Assembly (NCBI RefSeq): GCF_029931775.1
Contig: NC_079322.1
Location: 78,739,326-78,803,325 of the forward strand
Source of the DNA: Euleptes europaea
Taxonomy: Eukaryota > Chordata > Lepidosauria > Squamata > Sphaerodactylidae
Length of the DNA: 64,000 nucleotides
Direction of reading: 5' to 3'
The translations under genes and the position numbers were made by a program. Shown here in pieces: positions 10,504-20,924 of the stretch; the first letter of the stretch is position 1, and the number at the start of each line of letters is the position of its first letter. The notes below the pieces were generated by a model. It did not search any database. It was not told the origin of the DNA and was given only the letters and a program-made list of their open reading frames with translations.

Positions 10504-10694
10504 TCCTCCAAATTTTATCTAACCCAGGGAAGCCAAGAGATAGCATGGGGGGGGGCAGATCTCCCCCCCCCCGAACACACACGCAGCTGCTTCAATGGGC
10601 CAAATGTCAATAGTTGAAAATATTTCAGCTCCAGTTACCGGTTGAGGGGGGCTCAGTTTGTGTCCTCCCCTCTCCGCCCCCCCCCCCCACTCAC

Positions 10695-10883
10695 TTGGTC
10701 TTGCGCAGTTTGTTGTTCTCGGTTTTGAGCAAGTAGAGCTTCTTGGCGAAGAAGACGGTCATCATGAAGAGCAGCAGCACCACCAGGGCGGCCGAGCCCA
10801 CCGCCACGCACATCACCTGGAAGTCGGTGATGATGGACTCGCACCGGGTGCCCTTGTGCCAGATGTAGTCCTGGGTGTTGCAC
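10695..10883 (-). CDS. CSPG5: CSPG5 exon 3 (end of EGF domain and transmembrane segment)
   Basis: Acceptor AG at 10885-10884 and donor GT at 10694-10693. The first base completes the CGG arginine codon begun in exon 2. The exon encodes the last part of the EGF-like domain (CNTQDYIWHKGTRC), a short juxtamembrane stretch (ESIITDFQ), a single hydrophobic span of about 24 residues (near residues 563-586 of the predicted precursor, VMCVAVGSAALVV then LLLFMMTVFFA), and a basic stop-transfer stretch KKLYLLKTENNKLRKTK. From memory this is almost identical to mammalian CSPG5, making it the best-conserved exon here. The protein is a type I membrane proteoglycan. Confidence 0.95.
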
Positions 10884-11078
10884 CTGCGGGAGGAGACAAA
10901 ACACAGCCCGCTTGGCAAAGGACATCCAGGATCTCCCCCCACCCACCCGTGGCTTCCCCCACGACTCCTGAAACAGCCCCCAAATGGAGCCTCCATACTC
11001 AGAGGCAGTATATAGGGGTGAAGCAGGCACTGGGTTTTAGGGGCCCCAGGCGAGCCCTCCCCCTGCCTGCACCCCCTG

Positions 11079-11245
11079 CCAGCATGGTGTAGCGGTTAAG
11101 AGTGGTGGTTTGAAGAAGTGGTCTCTAATCTGGAGAACCGGGTTGGTTTCCAAGCTCCTCCACATGAAGCTTGCTGGGTGACCTTGGGCTAGTCACAGTT
11201 CTCTCAGAACTCTCTCAGCCCCACCTACCTCACAAGGTGTCTGAG
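11079..11245 (+). mobile_element. Sauria SINE, 3'-truncated
   Basis: Head ccagcatggtgtagcggtta and body through ccccacctacctcacaaggt. It ends abruptly where an antisense copy begins. Confidence 0.75.
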
Positions 11246-11500
11246 GAGACTCAAAGCGGCTTACAATCACCTTCCCCTCCCTTCCCCACAACAGACACCC
11301 TGTGAGGTAGGTGAGGTTGAGACAGCTGTGACTAGCCCAAGGTCACCCAGCTGGCTTCATGTGGAGGAATGGGGAATCGAACCTGTTTCACCAGATTAGC
11401 TTCCGCTGCTCATGTGGAGGAGTGGGGAAATCAAACCCGGTTCTCCAGATCAGACTCTACCTCTCTGAACCACCGCTCTTAACTACTACACCACGCTGGT
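11246..11500 (-). mobile_element. Sauria SINE
   Basis: Antisense body gcggcttacaatcaccttcc through to the head, ending cactacaccacgctgg-like sequence at 11484-11500. It joins the preceding sense copy at the 3' side of both. Confidence 0.75.
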
Positions 11501-11814
11501 GAAGAAGAGTTGGTTTTTATACCCTGCTTTTTTCTACCTTTTAGTGAGTCTCAAAGCAGCTGACAATCGCCTTCCCTTCCCCTCCCTACAAAAAGGACTT
11601 TGTGAGGTAGGTGGGGCTGAGAGAGTTCTGAAAGAACTGTGACTAGCCCAGGGTCACACAGCTGGCTTCATGCGTAGGAGTGGGGAAACCAACCCTGTTC
11701 TCTAGATTAGTGTCCGCCACTCATGTGGGGGAGTGAGGAATCAAACCCAGTTCTCCAGATTAGAGTCTGCCGCTCCTAACCACCGCTCTTAACCACTACA
11801 CCACGCTGGCTCTT
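11501..11814 (-). mobile_element. Sauria SINE, full length
   Basis: Antisense copy from tail (aagaagagttggtttttata) to head (aaccactacaccacgctggc), directly abutting the previous copy. Confidence 0.8.
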
Positions 11815-12205
11815 AAGAGATGAACAAAAGGGGAAAAACACCCACAGGTGCAGCTATTCCTGGCAGGAGGGTGGCAAAGCCACTGGGCAACACTTCCCTT
11901 TGGGCAGGCTGCGTCTCGTTCATCCCTCAAAGCACAAATATTTCTGGAAAAGCTCAGACCGGGGGACGCAAAGCCCAGCTCAGGACGCGAGAGAAGCGTC
12001 TTCTCTGGAGCCCTCAGTGAATGTCCTGGCAGGACAAGGATCCGCATCTCTCGTGCAATGCCCTGTATGCGAGCCATTGAGCACCAGCAGGTCTCGCGGC
12101 GAACAAGACCCAAGAGAAGAGTGGGGCGGGGTGGCCCAGTGTGACCGGAAGACAGGTACTCAACTCCCCTCTGCCTCCAGGGCACTTTCCAGGCGCGTCT
12201 GCTCA

Positions 12206-12428
12206 GCAGCTGTGGTGTGGTGGAGAGAGTAGCAGACCAGGGCCCAGGGTTCAAATCCTCACTTCTACCACGGAAACTCGCTGGGTGACCTTGGGCCCAC
12301 CACGCACTCTCAGCCTGGCCTGCCTCACAGGGCTGTTGTTATGCAAGAACCGAGGAGGGCAGAGTGATGTTCTAAAAGCCGCTTTGAGTCCCGACTGGGG
12401 AGAAAAGTGGGATATAAATAAACAAACA
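12206..12428 (+). mobile_element. Sauria-type SINE
   Basis: Head gctgtggtgtggtggagaga, box B gggttcaaatcctcac, body gctgggtgaccttgggccca and tail gggatataaataaacaaac. Confidence 0.75.
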
Positions 12429-13016
12429 CATGAAATGCATGATTTAGCCCAGGACTCTCTTCGGTGCAGATGAGCAGGGATTTGAACTCATCTCCCCACG
12501 GTTCAGCCTCCTACCTGCGGGCTGGCAAGGTTCATGCCATACGCTTCCCACAGGGAACCCCCCAGATTACTGGCAGGCTGCTGTGAGTTCAGGGCGCGCC
12601 CTGCGAGCTCAGGCCCGGCCCACTGCTGGCTGGTGCGGCTCCCCCTCTCCCCCGCTTGTCAGAGATGATTAGTGACCGGAGCAAAGTCTTGTCAGGGCAG
12701 CTCTGACCTAATTCCAGCTTCGCTGAGCAGCCACAGCGCTGGGGAGGGGGGCAGAGAGGGGCCGGGACATCCCTCCCTTTCCTCCTTGCCTGCCCAGCTC
12801 TCAAGAACCGGGTCTTTTCGGGCTGTTCCCAGGCCACGGACCGGGCTCTGTGCGCGAGCCCCCTACACAGGTGGCCAGAGACAGACGGGGGCTTGTCTGC
12901 TCAGCACCGGTTTTGCCAGGTTACTGGAGAGGACACGGCAATGTGAGTTAGTACGTGGCATGCAGAGGGTGGCAGCAATGGGCAGCCAGCCCACCAAAAG
13001 CCCAGCCATCAAGGAA

Positions 13017-13216
13017 CTAGGGTTGCCAACTCCAGCTGGAGATGTAAGGGGGTGGGGCAGAATTTGGGGGAGAGAGAGACCTCAGTAGGGATGTGAAGCC
13101 ATAGCATAAACCTGCTGAAGATGCAGTTTCCTCCATGGGAACCAGTCCCTGTAGTCTGGATATCGCCTGTACTTTGGGGAGAACTCCAGGCCACATCTGG
13201 AGAAGAGTAACCCACA
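13017..13216 (+). mobile_element. TA-flanked MITE, diverged
   Basis: Starts tagggttgccaactccagct. It keeps gaccagt-like and ccctgtagtctgga family words, and its 3' terminus (agagtaaccca) is decayed. Confidence 0.55.
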
Positions 13217-13489
13217 GGTGTGGCATCCCTGAACTGTGCATGGGGGCACTCCTGAGTATGGGGCAGGGCACAGAACCTTCTGCTGCCCCAACTGATCTCA
13301 TGAGCGAGGGAGGGGCAGCCCCCTGGGGTGAGCTGCAAACCAGGAACAACACAGGAAGTGCCCAACCGGATCCAACCAAAGGTCCATTGATTCCACTCAT
13401 CTGCTCCCAATGGCACCTTGGCCAGTGCCCAGAACGAGGGCATAAGGGCAACCGCAACTTCCCCTTTGGACTGGACCCCTGTATTGGGT

Positions 13490-13625
13490 AAAAACAGCGT
13501 TGCACTTACCTGTAACTGTTGTTCGTCGAGTGGTCTTCTGTGCAGGCACACATGGGACTGCGCTTGCGCAGAGCCAGCCATGTGGGACTGCACAGAAGCC
13601 ACGACGATGAATCACAGGTACACTG
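13490..13625. repeat. Foldback (palindromic) repeat
   Basis: The left arm, containing ggtcttctgtgcag, pairs with the right arm, containing ctgcacagaagcc. The pairing extends outward to acttacctgt and acaggtacac, giving arms of about 55-60 bases around a short centre with ttgcgca. No coding capacity; family not recognised. Confidence 0.5.
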
Positions 13626-13883
13626 CTACTATACAGGGGGGCTTCCTTTAGCTACTGTGATCAACAGCCCTTGATGGGTCCCTCTTCGCCTCCATGAATT
13701 TTTGTCTAACGGCCCTTTAAAGCCAACCAAGCCAGTGACGGTCACTACATCCCTCAGCCAGGAGTTCCACAAGGGAATTCTGCACTGTGCAAAGGACTTC
13801 CTTGGGTTGGTCCTTCATCTCCAGTGACTTGATGCTGCATTTAGGTTCGGGAAGGGTTTCCTGCCCGGCCTAAGGAACACATG

Positions 13884-14095
13884 TACCCATGAAGCTGCCT
13901 TATACTGAAACAGACTCTTCGTCTATCAAAGTCAGTATTGTCTACTCAGACCAACAGCAGCTCTCCAGGGTCTCAGGCAGAGATCTTTCACATCACCTAC
14001 AGCCTGGTCCTTTTAATCTGGAGATGCCAGGGATTGAACCTGGGACCTTCTGCATGCCAAGCAGATGCGCTGCCACTGAGCCACAGCCCCTCCCA
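13884..14095 (-). mobile_element. tRNA-Ala-derived SINE
   Basis: Antisense full-length copy: catgaagctgccttatactg through to ccactgagccacagcccctc. Confidence 0.85.
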
Positions 14096-14739
14096 TGTGG
14101 CTTGGCTCAGTGGCTCAAGTCTTCCGGAGCTATTAACTCAGCGTGTTCCCCTCTCCTCCAATCCCGGGCTCTGGAAGGCAGAGGATGATGAGGGAAGATG
14201 ATGCTGGAAGCAGGAAGGGCCAGAATCCAAACTGGAGCCCTGCAAGTGGGCACAGACCCAGAAGCGGCCCGCTCTCCCACTTGGCCGCTCTTAACGGGTC
14301 TTGGCCCCCAAAGTGTGGTTTGCATTCTGGGGGGGGGGAGTTGGCATGCTCCTGGCAAATTGTTCGGCAGCTCAAAGGCTGGATGTGCCCTCCAGGCAGC
14401 CATTTGCCCCCACCCTTGGGACTCCAACAGCTCTGCCATTTCTCTGCTGCTGTTTCTTTGTTTTACATTTTCTGCTGTTGATTTATGAAATGATTGGTGT
14501 TTTTGCAACGGCTGTCATTAGTGAGCTGCTCAGAACCCTAACAGCGGGAAGGTTGGGGCGGGTATAAATATTTTCAACAGATGGGAAAAAAGGAGCTGCC
14601 TAAACAGCATCAGCAATGGCAGGAATTGCTGGGAGAAAATTGGGAGAATTACGAGACAGGAGTCCAGGAGGACCTCAGAGGCCAACAGGAGCTACAGGGG
14701 AGGAGTTTTTCAGAGTTGAAGCTCCCTTCGCCAGATCCC

Positions 14740-14860
14740 AGAGAGATCCCAGAAGGCTTCGACTCTCAAAAGCTCCCACCCTGGAGAGCCTATTGGTCTC
14801 TACAGTCCTCCTGGACTCGTCCCTCGTTGGTCTACTGCAGACCAACACGGCTGCCTTCTT
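14740..14860 (+). repeat. Penelope-like terminal fragment, decayed
   Basis: Words cgactctcaaaagctcccac, attggtctctacagtcctcc and ctactgcagaccaacacggc match the terminal sequence at 345-500. The hammerhead-like core is eroded. Confidence 0.45.
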
Positions 14861-14976
14861 GGGAAAATTAATCTCTCAACGTTCTGGAGGAGAGGGTCAC
14901 GGCACGTCTGGACACTCTTTCCCTTCATTTCCTCCCCCCCCCAGACGCTGCAAGCTGGCAAAAGGCACAAAAGACA

Positions 14977-15193
14977 CATGAACACATGAAGCTGCCTTCT
15001 ACTGAACCAGACCCCCCTCAGTCCATCAAAGTCAGTATTGTCTACTCAGACCGGCAGCGGCTCTCCAGGGTCTCAGTCTGAGGTCTTTCACATCACCTCT
15101 GATCTGATCATTTTAGCTGGAGATGCCAGGGATTGAACCTGGGACCTTCTGATTGCCAAGCAGAGGCTCTACCACTGAGCCGCAGCCCCTCCT
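14977..15193 (-). mobile_element. tRNA-Ala-derived SINE
   Basis: Antisense full-length copy from acacatgaagctgccttcta to accactgagccgcagcccct. Confidence 0.85.
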
Positions 15194-15202
15194 CTAAAAA
15201 AA

Positions 15203-15372
15203 ATCAGACTTGGTCCATCAAAGTCAGTATTGCCTATTCAGACTGGCAGCGGCTCTCCAGGGACTCAGGAAGATCTTTCCTATTACCTACTTGCCTAGTC
15301 CCTTTAACTAGAGATGCCGGGGATTGAACCTGGGACCTTCTGCATGCCAAGCAAAGGCTCTAGCCTCCCCTA
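15203..15372 (-). mobile_element. tRNA-Ala-derived SINE, partial
   Basis: Antisense copy directly following the previous one. It starts inside the 3' part (aatcagacttggtccatcaa) and the head is shortened by a small deletion near 15362. Confidence 0.75.
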
Positions 15373-16003
15373 GATCTCAACCCCCTCCAGCAAACCAGAA
15401 CACGGCACCCCCTCTGTTCAGCTTCTCTTGCCCCTTAACCACCAAGTGACCTGGGACGTGCCTGTCCCCCCAACCCAGGGGAGGAAGCTGGAAGCAAAGA
15501 GGAGCATTCCAGCGGAGAAATGACAAAGAGTGATGGGGGCGGGGGAGAGTGAGAAAGCTGGGGGGGGGGGAGAAAACTGGTGGGAAAAGAGCCAAGAGAA
15601 GAATAGAGGATGGTAAAGGGGCCTCTTACATTATAAGTCTATCCCACCCCCCTTGGCAAGGATTTATTGGTTTGGAGGGGAGTGTGTTGTAGTGGATGGT
15701 AGGATAGGCTTTAACACGGACAACAAGACCGAAGTCCAAATCTCAAGTCAGCCACAATGTGCACCTGCTGTACATTTCCCCCAGAGGTGGTGATTTTCGG
15801 CAGGAAAACAGCCCGAAGAGAAAAAGCTACAAAGGATTAACCTGCCTGGAGCCACTTTTGGTGCCCCAATGAAACCCAGCGCCCTGGGCAATCGCCTAGG
15901 GGGGCCTAATGGATGCCACAAAAGAACCCTCCACATCCAGGGTCAGTCCTGCCCTAACCTCGGATGTGATGCTCCCATCTCGGCCACCTAATGGGGCGGA
16001 CAT

Positions 16004-16770
16004 AAGAATCTAAGAAAAGCCCTGCTGGATCAGACCAAGGCCCATCAAGTTTGTTCACCCAATGGCCAACCAGGTGCCTCTAGGAAGCCACAAACAAGAC
16101 GACTGCAGCAGCACCATCCTGCCTGTGTTCCACCGCACCTCATAGAATAGGCCTGCTCCTCTGATCCTGGAGAGAACAGGTATGCATCGTGACTAGTATC
16201 CATTTTGACTAGTAGTCATGGATACCCCTCTCCTCCACGAACATGTCCACTCCCCACTTGAAGCCTTCCAAGTTGGCAGCCATCACCACATTCTGCGGCA
16301 GGGAGTTCCACAATTTAAGTACATGTTGTGTGAAGCAATACTTCCTTGTATCTGTTTTGAATCTCTCACCATCCAGTTTCAGCAGATGACCCTGCATTCT
16401 AGTATTACGAGAGGGAGAAAAGCTTCTCTCTGTCCACTCTCTCCATGCCATGCATAATTTTATAGACCTCTATCATGTCTCCCCTTAGCAGCCTTCTTTC
16501 CAAGCCAAACAGCCCTAAGCGTCTTACCCGCTCCCCATAGGGCAGTTGCTGTAGCCCCCACCCCGGATCATTTTGGTTGCTCTTTTCTGCATCTTCTCCA
16601 GCTCTGCAATATCCTTTTTGAGGTGTGGTGACCCAAACTGTACACAGTATTCCAAGTGTGGTCTCACCAGAAATGTGTACAAGGGCAGTATGATATTAGC
16701 AGTTCTATTCTCTATTCCTTGTCTAATTATGGCCAGCATGGAATTTGCCTTTTTTACAGCAGACCAAGGG
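16004..16770 (-). mobile_element. CR1-type LINE, longest copy (second subfamily)
   Basis: The minus strand encodes RT/C-terminal CR1 segments: ANSMLAIIRQGIENR, RPHLEYCVQFGSPHLKKDI, LEKMQKRATKMIRGGG, then LWNSLPQNVVMAANLEGFK. The 3' end lies at about 16004 with octamer-like catalytic-free tail words (agaatctaagaaaagccctg). About 770 bp, 5'-truncated, broken into two frames. Confidence 0.85.
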
Positions 16771-17099
16771 CCAGATCCGTGCCTCCATTTCATTCTGGAA
16801 AGGGAGGGGTGCTCTGGTGCTCTGGGAGGGGCCCAGGTACCCTCCCCCTCTGCCCCTGCTGCTGTGGGCTCTCAGACTTCCATGACACACAGTCACCCTC
16901 CGTTGCTCTCAAGGTAGAAACACGATTTTAGCAGATCCTTGGCTGCAGAGGAAATAGAAACAGCCCCTCCTGCAAGGTCTACCACTCCCCTAGCCCCGCC
17001 ATGCCTCCTTTAGCCCCGCCTCTTCTCCAACTTTGGCCACAGCTCTTCATTCTTTGAAGAAACAGACCCCTAATAATATTTCCTAGTAGGAGAGAAAAG

Positions 17100-17318
17100 C
17101 CCGTCCTGACCTGGCTGGCTCAGGCTTAGCCCTTTATCCTGTCAGGGCTCAGAAGGCCGGCCCTGGTGAGTACTGGGACGGGAGACCACCAAGGAAGTCC
17201 AGGGTTGCTACGCAGAGGCAGGCAAGGGCAAACCACCTCTGTTTGTCTCTTGCCTTGAAAACCCTACTGGGTTGCCATAAGTCGGCTGCAACTTGACCAT
17301 ACAAAGAGTGCATTTCTG
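17100..17318 (+). mobile_element. 5S rRNA-derived SINE
   Basis: ggccctggtgagtactggga followed by cgggagaccaccaaggaag matches the internal promoter region of 5S rRNA (GGTTAGTACTTGGATGGGAG in the rRNA). The 3' part, cttgaaaaccctactgggtt then gccataagtcggctgcaact, resembles the Bov-B tail. Confidence 0.7.
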
Positions 17319-17420
17319 TTGTCGGTCAAGAATGGCCACCTCTAGACCCAACCCCTAGATCTAAGGCCATGTTTACACCACGTCTCTCTCTTGCCACTCC
17401 CACTCTCTGCAGCAGCTCAC

Positions 17421-18945
17421 CGGCAGAAGGCGCCCAAATTCTCCACCAGGTAGCACTGGCCCCCGTTGTGGCAGTAGCTGGGGAAGGTGTCGCACACCGA
17501 TTTGCAGGAGTTGTTGTGCCGGACATAGCCGCTCCGGCAGTCGGTGCCGTTTTCACCGCCGCCAGACAGGCTCTGGTCCCTCCCACTTTCGGCTGGACGG
17601 GGCCTAGAAGTGGCTGCACCGTTACCCCCAGAGGCGATGAAAATCTGCAGCGGGGGGACGACGTAGCGCCGGCTGGTGGATTCCACTTCCTGAACCATGG
17701 TCTGGATTTTCGGCATCGCCGGAGTGGGGATCCGGTAGTCGTTCTCATCCTCCAGATCCCGAGCCAACCCACCGCCCCCATCTTCCTCTTCCTCGTCATC
17801 CTCCGGCTCATCCAGGTCCTCCTCGTCCCCGTCAATGTAGAAGGAGGTGGTGGGGTAGAAATCCGACTCATCAAAGGGCGTGAAGTCGTCATAGAGGTCG
17901 TGGAGGGACCACGACACCCCTTTATCATCCGAAGGTTTCCTCTTGGTGGAATCGGGACTGGCCCCTCCCAAACCGTCCCCATCAAAGAGGTCATAGTAAT
18001 CTATGTCAATGATCTCCGAGGCCGAGGGGTCCGCGGACGGTTTCGAGGTCTGGACGTCCTGGACCGAAGGCGTGGCAGCCAACTGGGGCGCTTCCGTATT
18101 AAGCCAGGTCAGGTCGGTGCGGCCTTGAGCACCCTCCACAGGTGTGCTGCTCGACGAGTCCACCCACAGCTCCAGCGGCTCCTCCTTCTGGGCCGAGTCC
18201 TGCCCCACGACACTCTCCGCCTCGTCCGACGTCTGGGCTGGGCCGCTCAAAGTGGGGGAAGGCAGCACGGCCACCCCAGCGGTGTCGAGCAGAATCTCTC
18301 TGTCGTCTGCATCATAACTGAAGTCTCGGCCCACCGGCAAACTCGTCTCCGTGGCAAACTGCAGGGCGGTGGGGATGGCGGTCCATTCTGCCATGTCCCC
18401 CTCGCTTGGGGAGGCCTTGGCCTGCTGGTCTCCGCTTCCCGCCTCTTCCTGGCTTTCGGGGAGGGGGGGTGCGCCCCCTGGCAATTCCTTCCTCTCTGGT
18501 TCCTGGGCTGGCAGAGCAAAACTGGTGATGCTGGAGAGCGCTTCCATGGGCCCCTGGCCGCCGCGGTCACCCACCAAATGGTCCTGCAGCTGACCCCTCC
18601 CGCCTGGGCAGCCCAGGCAAAGGGTCGTCTCCATCTGGTTTTTCTCCGGGTCGCTCTCACCAGAAAAGTACCTCATTGGGATGCCCATCCCAGGGGGGCT
18701 GCCGGCAGCTGGGTCATCGGCAGCGGCAACGTCTCTGCCCTCGGGGAGAAGGGCAGGTGGCTTGGGGCGGGATTCCTTTGCCCCGGCAGCTGCTTCTTCC
18801 CCTGCTCCGGCATCATTCCTCTGAGGAGCCGGATGGTCCTTCTTGGGGGGCTCTCTGCTTACCGCCCCCTGCTGCCTGCTGCCACCCTGCCAGGTGGCTC
18901 CTTGGCTGTCGGTACCATTGGGGGGTCTTGGATGTTGCTCCGAGG
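17421..18945 (-). CDS. CSPG5: CSPG5 exon 2 (large ectodomain exon)
   Basis: Acceptor AG at 18947-18946 and donor GT at 17420-17419, 1525 bases, open throughout. Its first two bases join the last G of exon 1 to make an alanine codon; it ends after TGC CG. It encodes most of the extracellular part: a weakly conserved Ser/Thr/Pro/Glu-rich region with Ser-Gly dipeptides near acidic residues (for example YFSGESDPE), which are plausible glycosaminoglycan sites; the conserved EIIDIDYYDLFDGDG and LHDLYDDFTPFDESDFYP blocks; a Glu/Asp run; and most of the EGF-like domain (SVCDTFPSYCHNGGQCYL). The predicted precursor has 654 residues before the last exon, longer than the roughly 566 I recall for the whole human protein; the excess lies in this exon. 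Confidence 0.93.
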
Positions 18946-20526
18946 CTGGAAAAGACAACAGGAGGTGCTTAGCAATGGGATAGGGAGGGGCTGTGGCTCA
19001 GTGGTAGAGCCTCTGCTTGGCATGCAGAAGGTCCCAGGCTCAATCCCCAGTGGCATCTCCAGCTAAATGGGATGGGAAAGACCCTTTTCTGCCTGAGACC
19101 CTGGAGAGCTGCTGTTGGTCTGAGTAGACAAGGCTGACTTTGATGGACCGAGGGGGGGGGTCTGATTCAGTAGAAGGCAACTTCATGTGTTCATGTGATC
19201 TGGGCTGTGCGTTACTGAGATGGACACATCCCTTGCCGGGGGCCCAGGCAAAAGCTGCCCCCCTTGTCATGGGCAACCCTGGTGAAACTGTGAACCAAAT
19301 GGGATTCCCCCAAAACACTTTTCAACACTTTCCTCTCTTTTTCCGCCACAGCTACTGTGGCAAAAATAGCCGCCGTGTTCATTCCCACACATTGTGACTC
19401 TCTGATTCAGCGTCTTCCTTCCCCCTCATTCCGAGTGTAGTAGAGCAGAATTAAGCACAGGCGTGGGGGGGGGGATGGGATAGGGATAGGAGGCGGCTGG
19501 TTGTAGTGATGGGGGGGGGGGCGGGAGAGGGGAAACTTCCTCCCTCCCCGCTGGGCTCTGCCTCCAGGCACCCAGCCCTCCTGGCGGGAGGCGAAATCTC
19601 AGCCCGGGGGCAAGGGTGGGGGGCGGGGGGGGCTCTGCCCCAGAGACAGAGGGGTTTCTCGAGGGGGCTCTCCTTTGGGCGGGCTGGAGATTCCCATCAG
19701 ACAAAGCCCCAACGGAGAGCAGAGAGGCAGGGTTGGGGTTTTTTGCGGGGGGATGTCCACAGTGCTGAATGGGCGGCTCCTGCCCGCTCCAGCCAGCCAT
19801 CCAGCCATCGGGTTTGGCAAACCAGGCACAGCCCTGCAGAGCGGCCCTGGAGAGGACCCCACCCGGCCAGGAGCCAGCCCCCCAGCCCCAGCCCAGGGCC
19901 CTCAGGCCCCCCGAGGAAGCTTCTGCGTGGGGGGGGGCTCCCCGGCCCCGGGGGGCCATTCAGACCCCCCCTCGGCTGGCCTGGGTGGCCCCCTGACCCG
20001 GGGTCTCCCGATTGACACGTCTGGACCTGACAGCGGGCGGATTCGACCCCCCCCCCGCGTTTTCGGGGCCGCGGCTCGTCTGCCCCCTGATGGGGGAGGG
20101 GGCGGGGGGGCGCGAAAGGGGGGGTCGCTTCGCCCTCGAGGGACCCCGCCGCCTCCCTTGAAAAACAGAACCGGTGGGGGTGGCGGAAGAGGGCGTGTGG
20201 ACTCGGGGACACGTGTCTTGCATCCCAACCGCCCGTCCACCCAACCCTCCCATGTCCATCGTGCAAGGTTTGGAGCCCGGAAAAATCGGGCGGGGGGGGG
20301 GGGGAGAAGGGAAAAAATAAAGGAAATGACCGGGGAGCCCCCCCCCCCCGCCCCGTCTCGCCTCTCCCTCCCCCGCCCCGCAGCCCCTTATTTTGGAAAC
20401 CCGCCCCCCCCCCAACGCCCCTTCTGCCAAAAGGCATGGCCCCCCCTTTTTGCATCCGAGCTGCCCGTTGCCCCGCCGCCCCCCTCCTCCCGGTCTCCCC
20501 CCGCCCCGCCCGGGGGCTCCACCTAC
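18946..20526 (-). other. CSPG5: CSPG5 intron 1 (contents)
   Basis: Starts with donor GTAGGT at 20526 and ends with a pyrimidine-rich acceptor (cttttccag). It contains one tRNA-Ala SINE (18983-19197). From about 19440 towards exon 1 it is extremely G+C-rich with many runs of C or G, part of the CpG island. 19200-19440 shows nothing recognisable. Confidence 0.8.
18983..19197 (+). mobile_element. tRNA-Ala-derived SINE
   Basis: Head agggaggggctgtggctcag, box B ggtcccaggctcaatcccc, and end cttcatgtgttcatgtg. Full length, 36 bases from the CSPG5 exon 2 acceptor. Confidence 0.85.
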
Positions 20527-20900
20527 CGGCGGCGTGTTGGGCGGCGAGGCGGGCGAGCAGCAGCAGCAGGAGGGCGAGCGGCAGGGCGGCGGGGGCGGCG
20601 GGAGCAGCCGGGCGCCCCATCCTTGCCACCTTGGCGCCGAGCGCCGCCCAGTCCCGCCCGCCCGCCCGCCCGCCGCAGCCGCCGCGCTCAGCCCCGCCAC
20701 CGGCGCCGCATGGCGCGCGCGCCCACCCACCCACGCCCCACGCCCCCCGCTCGCCACGCCCGCCCGCACTTTGCACGCGCCCAGAGCCCTCGCTCTTCCT
20801 CCAGGGCGCCGCCGGGGATCCCCCGCAATGACCGCTCCCCTCCAGGAGGAAAGGCCCGCTGCGGACACCGAACGCCTTCAACAAAGCGCAAAGAAGGGGC
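19440..20900 (-). promoter_or_regulatory. CSPG5: CpG island / CSPG5 promoter region
   Basis: The stretch is strongly G+C-rich with dense CpG (for example gccgccgcgctcagccccgc), unlike its surroundings, and spans CSPG5 exon 1. This fits a TATA-less CpG-island promoter. The transcription start is not determinable by eye. A MITE begins immediately upstream at about 20925, so the island is bounded by repeats. Confidence 0.7.
20527..20620 (-). CDS. CSPG5: CSPG5 exon 1 (start codon and signal peptide)
   Basis: ATG at 20620 (context caaggATGGGG, purine at -3 and G at +4) opens MGRPAAPAAPAALPLALLLL, a short polar start followed by a leucine-rich hydrophobic core, ending LARLAAQHAA. This is a signal peptide for a type I membrane protein, with cleavage probably near the AAQHAA stretch. 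The exon closes with G before donor GTAGGT, phase 1, which fits exon 2. The frame is open for more than 100 codons upstream, but that stretch is G+C-rich and not protein-like, and the signal peptide decides the start. Human CSPG5 also begins MGR, as I recall. Confidence 0.88.
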
Positions 20901-20924
20901 TGATGTGGTTTGGAGAGCAGCAGT

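Larger units (their letters stand above)
4454..10694 (-). other. CSPG5: CSPG5 intron 3 (contents)
   Basis: Holds CR1 pieces (4906-5214, 8639-9126, 10215-10503), a MITE fragment with a 51-bp tandem expansion (5219-5436), a full MITE (5942-6162), Sauria-type SINEs (6533-6754, 6791-6985, 7962-8140), an A+T-rich LINE-like tail ending in AAAT repeats (8141-8319) and a tRNA-Ala SINE (9718-9935). The stretches 5440-5940, 7000-7950, 8320-8638, 9130-9715 and 9940-10210 show no repeat or gene that I recognise. Confidence 0.8.
10884..17420 (-). other. CSPG5: CSPG5 intron 2 (contents)
   Basis: Contains a three-SINE Sauria cluster (11079-11814), another Sauria-type SINE (12206-12428), a MITE (13017-13216), a foldback repeat (13490-13625), three tRNA-Ala SINEs (13884-15372), a Penelope-like fragment (14740-14860), a long antisense CR1 (16004-16770) and a 5S-derived SINE (17100-17318). 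11820-12200, 12430-13010, 13630-13880, 14100-14740, 15375-16000 and 16775-17095 hold nothing I can name, apart from homopolymer tracts. Confidence 0.8.

Noticed and set aside
13009-13602. Overlapping minus-strand frames up to 197 codons
   Set aside because: They cross a MITE and the foldback repeat in a CSPG5 intron, and the peptide is not protein-like.
17369-19066. A 565-codon open frame on the plus strand
   Set aside because: It is the antisense shadow of CSPG5 exon 2. The sense strand has the conserved CSPG5 motifs and matching splice sites; the plus-strand peptide resembles no protein I know.
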